From the NCBI GenBank assembly GCA_934532985.1, contig CAKTAV010000010.1, positions 1-64,000 of the forward strand: 64,000 nucleotides of DNA. The letters run 5' to 3'. Under the pieces are notes generated by a model, which saw nothing but the letters and a program-made list of their open reading frames with translations, was not told the origin of the DNA and ran no database searches. A program made the position numbers and the translations under genes. The stretch is from an uncultured Butyricicoccus sp. (GTDB lineage: Bacteria; Bacillota; Clostridia; Oscillospirales; Butyricicoccaceae). Positions 8,477 through 15,886 of this stretch are shown piece after piece (positions within the stretch are counted from its first letter, which is position 1; each line of letters starts with the position of its first letter).

Positions 8477-8824
8477 CTAATCGGAAGTAATGGCCCGACG
8501 AAGCTTTGACCGTGCAGATGCAGCGGTTCGCAGCGTGCCAGAGATTTCTCTGGCGGTATCAATTGGCGTATCTTCGGTCAATTGATTGTTGCACTCACGA
8601 GATAGAGAGTCCAATGCGTAGATCATGTGGGTAATCTCGTCGTGGTGAAAATCGTCAAAGACGTGGGATTTTACTTTTTTCTTTGCGGAGACTAACGGTT
8701 CGATGTCTCGTCTTACTGACGGATTTTGTACCACGGCGTTTCGCTGCTTTTCTTCCATGGCAGACAGACAACCCACAAGGACCTCGGCCTCGTATTTCGA
8801 GAACGGGACTTTGAGTTGAAGCAT
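8477..8824 (-). CDS. Uncharacterised 115-aa protein
   Basis: I do not recognise this family. The frame could start further upstream, but ATG 8824 is preceded by GGAGGTG at good spacing, giving MLQLKVPFSKYEAEVLVGCL. The protein is soluble and mostly helical in appearance, with charged patches (SAKKKVKSHVFDDFHHDE in the middle) and a basic C terminus (ARSKLRRAITSD). No membrane segment, signal peptide or metal-binding cluster is visible. It is alone between two terminators and has its own promoter. The good ribosome site argues that it is a real gene. Confidence 0.65.
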   Translation of the reverse strand: MLQLKVPFSKYEAEVLVGCLSAMEEKQRNAVVQNPSVRRDIEPLVSAKKKVKSHVFDDFHHDEITHMIYALDSLSRECNNQLTEDTPIDTAREISGTLRTAASARSKLRRAITSD

Positions 8825-8845
8825 GAAAAACACCTCCGGTATAAA

Positions 8846-8851
8846 ATTATA
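8846..8851 (-). promoter_or_regulatory. -10 element upstream of the 115-aa protein gene
   Basis: TATAAT on the minus strand about 22 nt before the start codon. The matching -35 is weak (GATTGG with 17 bp), so this call is tentative. Confidence 0.4.
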
Positions 8852-9026
8852 GACAACCATCACGATAACCAATCATTCCGACCGAAAAAAAGGAAATAAA
8901 GAATCCGGCCAGAGTGGTATGACGTCATCTTGATTTCTTAACATTATTATAGCATGCATCATAAAAGGCCGCAATATTTGACGAAAAGCAAACATAACAA
9001 AGCTTAGAGTCGATTTTTGTGCAAAA

Positions 9027-9035
9027 TGATATAAT
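9027..9035 (+). promoter_or_regulatory. Extended -10 promoter of the SGNH hydrolase gene
   Basis: TGATATAAT is a perfect extended -10. The -35 is poor (TTAGAG at 19 bp), which the extended -10 may offset. Confidence 0.5.
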
Positions 9036-9059
9036 GGATAACAAATAGGGGGAATCCAC

Positions 9060-9104
9060 ATGAAGGAGATAACTGGGAAAATACAAAGAAAAGTGTACAA
9101 ATAA
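9060..9104 (+). CDS. Possible 14-codon leader peptide
   Basis: ATG 9060 is preceded by AGGGGG at 8 nt and opens a 14-codon frame (MKEITGKIQRKVYK) that ends 21 nt before the SGNH hydrolase. Position and ribosome site suit a leader peptide. There is no run of a single amino acid, so an attenuator role is speculative. Confidence 0.25.
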   Translation: MKEITGKIQRKVYK

Positions 9105-9125
9105 TATGCTGGAAAGGAGCGGAAA

Positions 9126-9710
9126 ATGAGCAAAATTGTTTTTTTAGGTGATAGTATCACGGAGGGATTCGGCGTGTCGTCAGACGAGTGCTGGGTATCG
9201 GGTATGCTGGGGGAGACAGTGAATCGCGGCATTAGCGGTGACACGACAGAAGGAATGGTGCGCCGCTTTTCGGCGCATGTCGTGGCGGAGCATCCGGACC
9301 GTGTCGTGATTATGGGTGGACTCAATGACATCGGGCTGGGAAAAGACTGGGGAAGAGCGGCAGCCAATCTACAGCTGCTGTGCGAATGGGCGCAAAAAGA
9401 GCACATTGAACCGGTTTTGGCGACTAATGTACAGCCGGACTATGATGAATTTTTGGCGAGTGACTGGGCGCTGGTTCTTCCGGCGATTCGAGATATACCG
9501 CGGCAGCTGACGGCGCTGAACAACTGGATTCGGGAGTATACCGCGAAGCAGGGCATTTTGTGCTTGGATTTTGCCGATGCCTTTCCCAAAAGAGTAACCG
9601 AAGAATACTGCCGTTATTTTATCGAGGGGGAGCATCCCAATCGCTTTGGTCATGCTGTGATGCGGGAAATTGCGCTGGAAACACTGTATCCACAAGAAAA
9701 TAGAGAATAA
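9126..9710 (+). CDS. SGNH/GDSL-family hydrolase
   Basis: The 194-aa esterase/lipase-type enzyme of the SGNH superfamily resembles TesA-like lysophospholipases and acyl-thioesterases. Block I FLGDSITEG (nucleophile Ser10), block II NRGISGDTT with the oxyanion Gly, and block III GGLNDI with Asn are all present. Block V reads EGEHPNRFGH, so the catalytic His is kept but the usual Asp three residues before it is Glu. There is no signal peptide, so the enzyme is cytoplasmic. The start has GGAAAGGAG just upstream. The natural substrate (acyl-thioester, lysophospholipid or acetylated sugar) is not predictable. Confidence 0.88.
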   Translation: MSKIVFLGDSITEGFGVSSDECWVSGMLGETVNRGISGDTTEGMVRRFSAHVVAEHPDRVVIMGGLNDIGLGKDWGRAAANLQLLCEWAQKEHIEPVLATNVQPDYDEFLASDWALVLPAIRDIPRQLTALNNWIREYTAKQGILCLDFADAFPKRVTEEYCRYFIEGEHPNRFGHAVMREIALETLYPQENRE

Positions 9711-9712
9711 AT

Positions 9713-9751
9713 AAAACATCCGATGAAGTTGTACCTCATCGGATGTTTTTT
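9713..9751 (+). terminator. Bidirectional terminator between convergent genes
   Basis: Stem AAAACATCCGATGA (9713-9726) pairs with TCATCGGATGTTTT (9736-9749), followed by T residues. The A-rich left arm lets it also end the hydrogenase operon arriving from the right, whose stop codon is at 9761. Confidence 0.85.
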
Positions 9752-9760
9752 GTAGTTATG

Positions 9761-11542
9761 TTAGTGGGATTCTACTGTCGGGGATTGCAGCTTGAGAGAG
9801 AGCGGCATCTTCCAGCTTTCGTGATTCGTGTGCAGAATTTCCTCTGCGCGCTCCGAAAGCGGTTCGCCGAGGTATTCCTCATACAGTGTGTTGATATATA
9901 CGTTCTCATGAGAGAAACGCAGCGGGCTCAGGCGATCCAGCTTGTACAACAGATCACTGCGGACGTCCTGCTGCTCGGCCTGATTGAAATCAACCGGCTG
10001 TCCGCCGCCGCCAACACAGCCGCCGGGACAGGCCATGACCTCGACGAAATCATAATGCACACGTCCGGCAAGAAGGGCGTCAATCAGCTTGCGTGCGTTG
10101 CCCAAACCGCTGACGATCGCACAGTGAACCGTGGTGTCGCCAATGTCAAACTCAGCTTCACGCCATCCTTCCATGCCGCGAACCGCGCGGAAGGCATCCG
10201 GCATTGGATTTTCACCCATGACGGTGTGGTAGGCGGTGCGCAGAGCGGCCTCCATAACGCCGCCGGTGGCACCAAAGATGATCCCAGCCCCCGAACCAAT
10301 GCCGAGTGGAGAATCAAATTCGGCGTCTGGAAGCGTGGACACATTGATATCCAGCGAGCGAATCAGACGGTTGACCTCGCGGGTGGTCAGAACGATATCT
10401 ACATCTGGCACACCGTAGGTCTTTTGCGATTTGCCGAAGATTTCATCCTTTTTCGCGATACAGGGCATGATAGAAACGCAACAAATACGCTCTGGTTCTA
10501 CGCCGAGCATTTCCGCAAAATAGGTCTTGGTAATGGCGCCAAACATCTGCTGTGGGCTCTTTGCCGTGGATAGCTGCGGCACGAGCTGCGGATACTGCGA
10601 TTTGACAAAGCGCAGCCAGCCCGGACAGCAGGAGGTAAACATCGGGAATTTGTCTAACTCTCCGCTTTGCAGACGGTGCAGAAATTCTGCGGATTCCTCC
10701 ATGATGGTCAAGTCAGCGGAGAAAGCAGTATCAAAGATATAGTCAAAACCGATCGAACGCAGCGTTGCCGCGAGACGGCGAACCGTTGCCTGCTCTCGGG
10801 GAAGATCAAGATGCTCTCCCCAAGCGGCGCGGACCGCGGGGGCAATCTGTACGACAGTGATCTTGTCCGGATCTTCCAGCGCGTCGTGTACCTGCGTAAT
10901 GTCATCGCGTTCGCGCAGGGCGCCAACCGGACAGTGCGTGACACATTGTCCGCACAGAGCGCAGTCGGACTCCTTGATACGGCGGTTATAGGAAACGTCG
11001 ATGGTCGCGCGGCTGCCGGAGCCGGTCAGCTCCCAAATACCAAGTCCCTGAATTTTCTCACAGTACTGGACACAGCGCATACATTTGATACATTTTTTCG
11101 CGTCACGATACAGTGGAAAGGTCGTTGTCCATAGACCGCGCGGAAGCTCCTGACGGTACGGATTGCGGAAAATACCCAGATCGTTGGCGACCGCCTGCAA
11201 ACGGCAGTTGCCGGAGCGAACGCAGGTGGCGCAGGTGCCGTCGTGCTGCGACAAAATCAGTTCGACATTGATACGGCGTGCCTGACGTGCGCGGGGAGAA
11301 TTGGTGTGTACCACCATGCCCTCATAGACAAAATTGTTGCAGGAAGAAACCAGTCGACTTTCTCCCTCGACCTCGACACAGCAGACGCGACAGGCGCCGA
11401 TTTCGTTGATGTCCTTGAGGTAGCACAGGGAAGGAATTGTGATGCCGACGGAAGCGGCAGCCTCCATAATGGTGGTTCCCTCCGGGACGCGAACGGCGAT
11501 GGCATTGATGATGACATTGACCATTTTATTGCTTGTTACCAT
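9761..11542 (-). CDS. hydA: [FeFe]-hydrogenase catalytic subunit, GltD-linked type
   Basis: The 593-aa enzyme interconverts H+ and H2 at an H-cluster. In order it has an N-terminal [2Fe-2S] ferredoxin domain (LCYLKDINEIGACRVCCVEVEG), the His-Cys3 cluster region (HDGTCATCVRSGNCRLQ), two [4Fe-4S] motifs (CIKCMRCVQYCEK and CALCGQCVTHCPVG), and then the three H-cluster signatures: L1 TSCCPGW, L2 MPCIAKKDE and L3 EVMACPGGCVGGGGQP. A short C-terminal small-subunit-like tail follows. All catalytic cysteines are present, so it should be active if matured; no hydEFG maturation genes are in the window. It overlaps the upstream NuoF/GltD-like gene by 7 nt, so they form a complex or relay. From the domain order and the GltD-like partner it fits the glutamate-synthase-linked group A2 of the hydrogenase classification; this is an assignment from memory of the scheme, not a search. 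Confidence 0.93.
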   Translation of the reverse strand: MVTSNKMVNVIINAIAVRVPEGTTIMEAAASVGITIPSLCYLKDINEIGACRVCCVEVEGESRLVSSCNNFVYEGMVVHTNSPRARQARRINVELILSQHDGTCATCVRSGNCRLQAVANDLGIFRNPYRQELPRGLWTTTFPLYRDAKKCIKCMRCVQYCEKIQGLGIWELTGSGSRATIDVSYNRRIKESDCALCGQCVTHCPVGALRERDDITQVHDALEDPDKITVVQIAPAVRAAWGEHLDLPREQATVRRLAATLRSIGFDYIFDTAFSADLTIMEESAEFLHRLQSGELDKFPMFTSCCPGWLRFVKSQYPQLVPQLSTAKSPQQMFGAITKTYFAEMLGVEPERICCVSIMPCIAKKDEIFGKSQKTYGVPDVDIVLTTREVNRLIRSLDINVSTLPDAEFDSPLGIGSGAGIIFGATGGVMEAALRTAYHTVMGENPMPDAFRAVRGMEGWREAEFDIGDTTVHCAIVSGLGNARKLIDALLAGRVHYDFVEVMACPGGCVGGGGQPVDFNQAEQQDVRSDLLYKLDRLSPLRFSHENVYINTLYEEYLGEPLSERAEEILHTNHESWKMPLSLKLQSPTVESH

Positions 11543-13374
11543 TGTCTGATTCTACCTCCTCGGAAATTGCCGTAACCGTAGTGGTCGCAGCGCAGACAGC
11601 GGGATGCCTCCTGCATAGCTTCCTCAGTGGTCATTTGTTCCTTGATATCATCAAAGTTCGAGATGCATTCATGGGGCGGACGGGTCTTAATATTGACGCG
11701 TCCACACGCCCGTGCCGGAGACAGCGGCGCTTCCGGAATGTCATCCACAGCGGCGCGCAGAACATGATTATAGCCGAGATAGTTGTCAATGTTGGCGGCG
11801 GCAACCTTGCCCGCGGCAATGGCGCTGATAACGGTGGACGGACCGGTTACGGCGTCGCCGCCGGCGAATACCTTCGGACTGCCCTGCACAAAGCTGTCCT
11901 CCAGCGCGGAGATACGGCCGTGGTTAGTGGCAATGCCCGCTTCGGTAAACGGTGTTGCGTCAATGCCCTGACCGATGGCAACAATGACGATGTCACACGG
12001 GATGGACATTTCCTCCTTGCTGACAGCCTGAATCGGCTTCGGACGGCCACGGTCGACAGGACCAATCTGCTGCGGCTGGGTAACCAGCGCCTGTACACGG
12101 CCGGATTCATCAGCGTCAATACGAATTGGCGCCTGAAGCGGCAGGATCGTAGCGCCTTCCGCTGCAGCCTCTTCGATTTCTTCGGTCAGCGCAGTCATGT
12201 CCTGAATGCGGCGGCGATAGACCGTCGTGACACTCTTTGCGCCGAGACGAATGGCGGTACGGGTGGCGTCCATGGAGACGTTGCCGCCGCCGATGACACA
12301 GACGCGCTTGCCGGAAAAGTCCGGCGGATTGCCCTCGCCGATGTCACGCAGCATTTCTACAGCGGAGACAACACCGATGGAGGTCTCGCCGGGAATACCG
12401 ATTTTTTTATCAATGTGCGCGCCGATGCAGATAAACAGGGCGTCGTACTGATCCTCGAGCTCACGGAACGTGATGTCCGCGCCGACCGAAATACCGGTGT
12501 GTACTTCGACACCGGTCTGAAGGATAATGTCAATATCGTTGTTGAGCATGTCCTCCGGCAGACGATAGCGCGGAATACCGTAGCGCAGCATACCGCCGAG
12601 CTGCGGGCGCTGTTCGTAGACAACCGTCTGATGACCCATCAGCTGGAGGAAGAATGCGGCGGACAGACCGCCTGGGCCGCCGCCGATAATGGCAACGCGC
12701 TTTCCGGTGGACGGCTGCGGCTCGACCGCCGGAACATGCAGGGCGTTGTTGACGGCAAAATGCTTCAGACCACAGATGTTGACGGCGTCATCGATCATGT
12801 TTCGACGGCAGCGCGCCTCACACGGATGCTCACAGACAAAGGCACAAGCCGTTGGGAACGGGTTATCCTTGCGGATAAGCTTGACAGCGTCGGCATATCG
12901 TCCGGCACGAATCAGGGCGATATAGCCCGGAATATCGACATGGGCCGGACACAGGGCAACGCAAGGTACCGGCTGGGTCAGGCCGCTGGTGCAACGGTTG
13001 TTTTTCACGTGTTCGATGTAGTCATCGCGGAAGCCACGCACACCGCGCAGTACCATGGATGCCGCTTCGTATCCAATCGCGCAGTCGGCGGAATCAGCAA
13101 TGGATTCTGCGGTGCGCTCGATGCGGTTGATGGTGTCCAAGGTGGCACGTTCGCTCAGAACATCGTCCATCAGATTTGCCAGCTGTCCCAGACCGATGCG
13201 GCAGGGCGCGCACTTACCACAGGTCTGTGCGTGACACAGCTTGAGAAATCCAAGGGAGATGTCCACAGGACATAGTCCTGGAGGGCTGGCAGCGATGCGG
13301 CGCTCCAAGTCCTGATACAGACTCTCAACGACTTTTTGCGCCTGATTTGGCGTATGTAAACTCAGTCGGCTCAA
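11536..13374 (-). CDS. Hydrogenase-linked NuoF-tail/GltD-like FAD oxidoreductase
   Basis: The 612-aa fusion has three parts. About 1-115 carries the C-terminal iron-sulfur segment of NuoF (TCGKCAPCRIG), without NuoF's NADH/FMN domain. About 120-215 is the cysteine-rich adapter of the glutamate synthase small subunit (CPAHVDIPGYIALI, then CEHPCEARCRR). About 225-550 is a two-dinucleotide-fold flavoprotein (FAD site VAIIGGGPGGLSAA; NAD(P) site VCVIGGGNVSMDA; FAGGDAVTGPSTVISAIAAGK), ending in CLRCDHYG. It should pass electrons between NAD(P)H and the hydrogenase. The start is either TTG 13374 (AGGAG at 9 nt) or TTG 13383 (AGGAG abutting); the first is preferred. It is promoter-proximal in the operon. 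Confidence 0.9.
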   Translation of the reverse strand: MSRLSLHTPNQAQKVVESLYQDLERRIAASPPGLCPVDISLGFLKLCHAQTCGKCAPCRIGLGQLANLMDDVLSERATLDTINRIERTAESIADSADCAIGYEAASMVLRGVRGFRDDYIEHVKNNRCTSGLTQPVPCVALCPAHVDIPGYIALIRAGRYADAVKLIRKDNPFPTACAFVCEHPCEARCRRNMIDDAVNICGLKHFAVNNALHVPAVEPQPSTGKRVAIIGGGPGGLSAAFFLQLMGHQTVVYEQRPQLGGMLRYGIPRYRLPEDMLNNDIDIILQTGVEVHTGISVGADITFRELEDQYDALFICIGAHIDKKIGIPGETSIGVVSAVEMLRDIGEGNPPDFSGKRVCVIGGGNVSMDATRTAIRLGAKSVTTVYRRRIQDMTALTEEIEEAAAEGATILPLQAPIRIDADESGRVQALVTQPQQIGPVDRGRPKPIQAVSKEEMSIPCDIVIVAIGQGIDATPFTEAGIATNHGRISALEDSFVQGSPKVFAGGDAVTGPSTVISAIAAGKVAAANIDNYLGYNHVLRAAVDDIPEAPLSPARACGRVNIKTRPPHECISNFDDIKEQMTTEEAMQEASRCLRCDHYGYGNFRGGRIRQW

Positions 13375-13416
13375 AATGTTCAACTCCTATTATCGTAGAA
13401 TGATGGTAGGGAACAG

Positions 13417-13444
13417 TTTTCGCTATTATTTTGAATAGCGAAAA
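13417..13444. promoter_or_regulatory. Perfect inverted repeat in the hydrogenase 5' leader
   Basis: TTTTCGCTATT (13417-13427) and AATAGCGAAAA (13434-13444) are exact inverted copies with a 6-nt spacer. The repeat lies about 25-55 nt downstream of the predicted transcription start and upstream of the ribosome site, a suitable place for a repressor operator or a leader hairpin. It does not match the Rex (TTGTTAA-N4-TTAACAA) or FNR consensus that I know, so the regulator is unknown. Confidence 0.6.
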
Positions 13445-13476
13445 TCAGAATTACAAAGTTGTGCAATATAATGAAT

Positions 13477-13504
13477 AGTTTAGCATATTTTCAGAATAAA
13501 TCAA
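13477..13504 (-). promoter_or_regulatory. Promoter of the hydrogenase operon
   Basis: On the minus strand TTGATT (13504-13499) and TAAACT (13482-13477) have a 16-bp spacer in a very AT-rich stretch, about 100 nt before the TTG start. Confidence 0.5.
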
Positions 13505-13618
13505 GAGTTTTTGGGATTTCTGCGGTTTCCTAGGGGTTTTTGATTGAAAAAGTTGGAGATTTTGTTAATAAAATAACGAAAAATGCTGTGCATTTGTTGA
13601 AACCAAATTTACACAGTA

Positions 13619-13647
13619 AGAAGAGCCGGATTCCGTGAGAAACCCGG
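13619..13647 (-). terminator. Probable terminator after cysE
   Basis: An imperfect hairpin (AGCCGG... with ...CCCGGCT, 9 of 11 pairs) lies about 35 nt past the cysE stop on the minus strand. The following T run is weak (CTTCTTA), so strength is uncertain. Confidence 0.45.
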
Positions 13648-13679
13648 CTTGGAATACCTGAAAGTAGGACAGACATCGC

Positions 13680-14645
13680 TTATAGGGAAGAATGGTCAAG
13701 CGAAATCCAGCGATAATCTTCCTGTGACAGCTCCTGCTCATGCTCGCCAAAGTCATCGACGGTCAGCTCCGGGTTCTTAATGCTGACACGGGAAAACGGC
13801 GGAATAGAAGAGGTGATAAAGGCGTTGCCGCCGATGGTGCAGCCCTCACCGATAATCGTGCGTCCGCCAAGAATGGAGGCACCGGAGTAAATCGTGACAT
13901 TGTTTTCAATGGTCGGATGACGCTTTTTACCCGCTAGCTTGAGGCCGGCACGGGTCGAAAGTGCGCCGAGCGTAACGCCCTGATAGATCTTGACGTTAGA
14001 GCCGATTTCTGTGGTCTCGCCGATAACAACGCCAGTACCGTGGTCAATGAAGAAATATTCGCCGATGGTTGCGCCGGAGTTAATATCAATACCGGTTAAA
14101 CCGTGGACATATTCGCTCATGATGCGCGGAATATATGGAATGTTGCGCAGATAAAGCTCATGTGCCAGACGGTGAACAAAGATGGCGTGCAGTCCCGGAT
14201 AGGAGAAAATAATCTGCTCGCGGCTGCCGGCGGCAGGGTCACCGTTGAGGGCAGCTTCGACGTCGATCATCAGCAGACGCTGAAGGCGCGGAAGCTCAAG
14301 AAAGAAGCCGTCAATGGCTTCTTTAGCGTGACGGGTGACTTGATCGGTTTTTGCTCCTTCCTGATATGCAAGTGCCATTTCCAACTGCGGATACAGCTTT
14401 TCATATAATGTAGACAGCATGTGTCCGGCAAAGTACGGCGCGGAAGAACGGCTCGGAATATCGGAGCCAAAATATCCGGGGAACAGCAGACGACGGAAAT
14501 CCGAAAGGATTTCAATAATCGTGCGGCGATCCGGACGCGGGAGACCGTCTCTGTGGAAAAACAGGTCGCTGGATTGATAGCCTTCGTTCAAACGCTGAAC
14601 GATATAATCGAGATTATACTGTGGAATTTGATTTTCAGTACGCAT
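13680..14645 (-). CDS. cysE: Serine O-acetyltransferase (EpsC-type)
   Basis: The 321-aa enzyme acetylates L-serine with acetyl-CoA, the first step of cysteine synthesis. The C-terminal half is a left-handed beta-helix of hexapeptide repeats (GIDINSGATIGEYFFIDHGTGVVIGETTEIGSNVKIYQ) containing the catalytic DHGTG. The N-terminal 150 aa is the long helical region typical of the EpsC/large SAT subfamily in anaerobes, longer than the E. coli CysE N-domain. The start has AAGGAG ahead of it. It lies 12 nt after an AEC transporter gene, so both share the promoter at 15643-15671; the pairing suggests co-control of transport and cysteine supply. No cysteine synthase is in the window. Confidence 0.92.
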   Translation of the reverse strand: MRTENQIPQYNLDYIVQRLNEGYQSSDLFFHRDGLPRPDRRTIIEILSDFRRLLFPGYFGSDIPSRSSAPYFAGHMLSTLYEKLYPQLEMALAYQEGAKTDQVTRHAKEAIDGFFLELPRLQRLLMIDVEAALNGDPAAGSREQIIFSYPGLHAIFVHRLAHELYLRNIPYIPRIMSEYVHGLTGIDINSGATIGEYFFIDHGTGVVIGETTEIGSNVKIYQGVTLGALSTRAGLKLAGKKRHPTIENNVTIYSGASILGGRTIIGEGCTIGGNAFITSSIPPFSRVSIKNPELTVDDFGEHEQELSQEDYRWISLDHSSL

Positions 14646-14657
14646 AGTATGGCTCCT

Positions 14658-15596
14658 TTATAGAAGAGAGAGTAAGTAGCTGACAAGTGGCAGCGTGAAG
14701 ATAGAAAAAATGGTCGTCATCATAATTGCACCGGCAGTATATTCATGGTCTGTGCCATATGCCTGTGAGAACATTGCAATGCTGGACATACATGGCAGAG
14801 CTGCCAGCATCGTGAGAGCGGTGACCAGTTCGAGATCAGCAAAACAGCACCGCAGGATACAGTAAAAGACGAGCGGGAGAAGAATCATTTTGATGAGCGC
14901 CAAGACATAAAATTCTGCCTTGCGGGCAAAACGCGGAATGTCACAGTAACAGAATAGTCCGCCTAGATAAATCAGAGCGAGCGGCGATGCACTGGCGCCG
15001 ACTTTGGTCAGTGGTGTATCGATCATGCTGGGGAGATGTACGCCCAGCAAAATGCCAACCACACCGAGGATAACGCCGACGGAAGCGGGATTTACCATGC
15101 TGCGCAGATTGCTCATCAACGATGGGCCATCCTTGCGTAGCGGAGAGGTCAGCTGTACGCCAACCGTCCACAGCAGGAACTGATCTACGATCGTATATAA
15201 TGCAATATATAGCATGCCATGTTCTGGATAGAGCGCCGAGACGATCGGGATGCCGATAAAACCGACGTTGCCGAACATTGTCAAGGCTTGCAGCAGTCGG
15301 GATTGCTCACGCGGCAGACGAAAGACACGGGCGAGACAGTGACCGACAATCGCCAGCACAAAAAATAACGCGGCAACGGCGACCAACATTGGTAGATCGG
15401 TCAGCAGCTGCTCACGCGTAGCGCCGTTGAGCGTGTTGGTGAAAATCAGCAGTGGCAATGCCAATTTCATGACAAATTGAGAAATGATAGGTAACGTTTT
15501 ATCATTTAGAATGTGTGTTTTTACTGCGATAATGCCGATTAGAATGAGTACAGCAAACGAGATGGATTGATTGACAACAATGGGAAAAATATTCAT
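14658..15596 (-). CDS. AEC family (auxin efflux carrier-type) transporter
   Basis: The 312-aa membrane protein has about 10 hydrophobic segments in the two halves typical of AEC permeases, with conserved features such as FGNVGFIGIPIVSALYPEHG in the first half and MLAALPCMSSIAMFSQAYG in the second. Bacterial members move malate, other organic acids or amino-acid derivatives. It is the first gene of a two-gene operon with serine acetyltransferase, so a cysteine, O-acetylserine or related thiol substrate is a reasonable guess but is inference only. GGAGG lies 12 nt before ATG 15596. The promoter overlaps a CRISPR relic. Confidence 0.85.
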   Translation of the reverse strand: MNIFPIVVNQSISFAVLILIGIIAVKTHILNDKTLPIISQFVMKLALPLLIFTNTLNGATREQLLTDLPMLVAVAALFFVLAIVGHCLARVFRLPREQSRLLQALTMFGNVGFIGIPIVSALYPEHGMLYIALYTIVDQFLLWTVGVQLTSPLRKDGPSLMSNLRSMVNPASVGVILGVVGILLGVHLPSMIDTPLTKVGASASPLALIYLGGLFCYCDIPRFARKAEFYVLALIKMILLPLVFYCILRCCFADLELVTALTMLAALPCMSSIAMFSQAYGTDHEYTAGAIMMTTIFSIFTLPLVSYLLSLL

Positions 15597-15642
15597 TCAG
15601 AATGAAAGCCTCCAACCAAGCAATTTAGTCTGCAATAGAGCA

Positions 15643-15671
15643 ATTATAGCACAGGGCAATTATGATTTCAA
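15643..15671 (-). promoter_or_regulatory. Promoter of the AEC-cysE operon, -35 inside a CRISPR repeat relic
   Basis: On the minus strand TTGAAA (15671-15666) and TATAAT (15648-15643) are 17 bp apart, and the -10 is extended (TGCTATAAT). The -35 hexamer is the TTGAAA of the ATTGAAAT terminus of the degenerate type I-C repeat at 15665-15696. The initiation site would fall near 15636, about 40 nt before the start codon. Confidence 0.75.
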
Positions 15672-15764
15672 TCCATGCTCTCTATAGAAGGGCGACGTCT
15701 GCAAACCGTGGATGCCCATTATATTGCGCCTATTTCAATCCACGCCATCTATGAGGAGAGCGAC
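15665..15764 (-). CRISPR. Degenerate CRISPR relic: two decayed repeats, one spacer
   Basis: Two copies resembling the main array repeat lie at 15665-15696 (32 nt, one base short) and 15732-15764 (33 nt), both in the same orientation as the array at 19950. They keep the ATTTCAATCCA start and GCGAC end but have several changes in the stem-loop. Between them is a 35-nt spacer, within the array's normal range. There is no leader or cas gene next to it. It is either a piece split from an older array or a remnant of a related type I-C locus. Confidence 0.8.
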
Positions 15765-15844
15765 GGTAACTCTCATTTATACAGCTATTATAAATCATTT
15801 GGAAGTAAACAAAAAGAGATCTTGCGTAATTGGATGATTTGTAG

Positions 15845-15878
15845 AGAAAAAACCTCGCTCCGTTGCGCAGAGCGAGGT
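15845..15878 (-). terminator. Terminator of the P-type ATPase gene
   Basis: ACCTCGCTC (15852-15860) pairs with GAGCGAGGT (15870-15878). On the minus strand the hairpin is followed by T6, 8 nt past the ATPase stop. Confidence 0.8.
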
Positions 15879-15886
15879 CATGCTGG

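Noticed and set aside
11533..13275. A 580-aa plus-strand open frame.
   Set aside because: It is antisense to the NuoF/GltD-like gene, whose motifs are unambiguous on the other strand.
13417..13444. The hydrogenase leader palindrome as a Rex site.
   Set aside because: The half-site CGCTATT does not match TTGTTAA; only the general dyad form fits.
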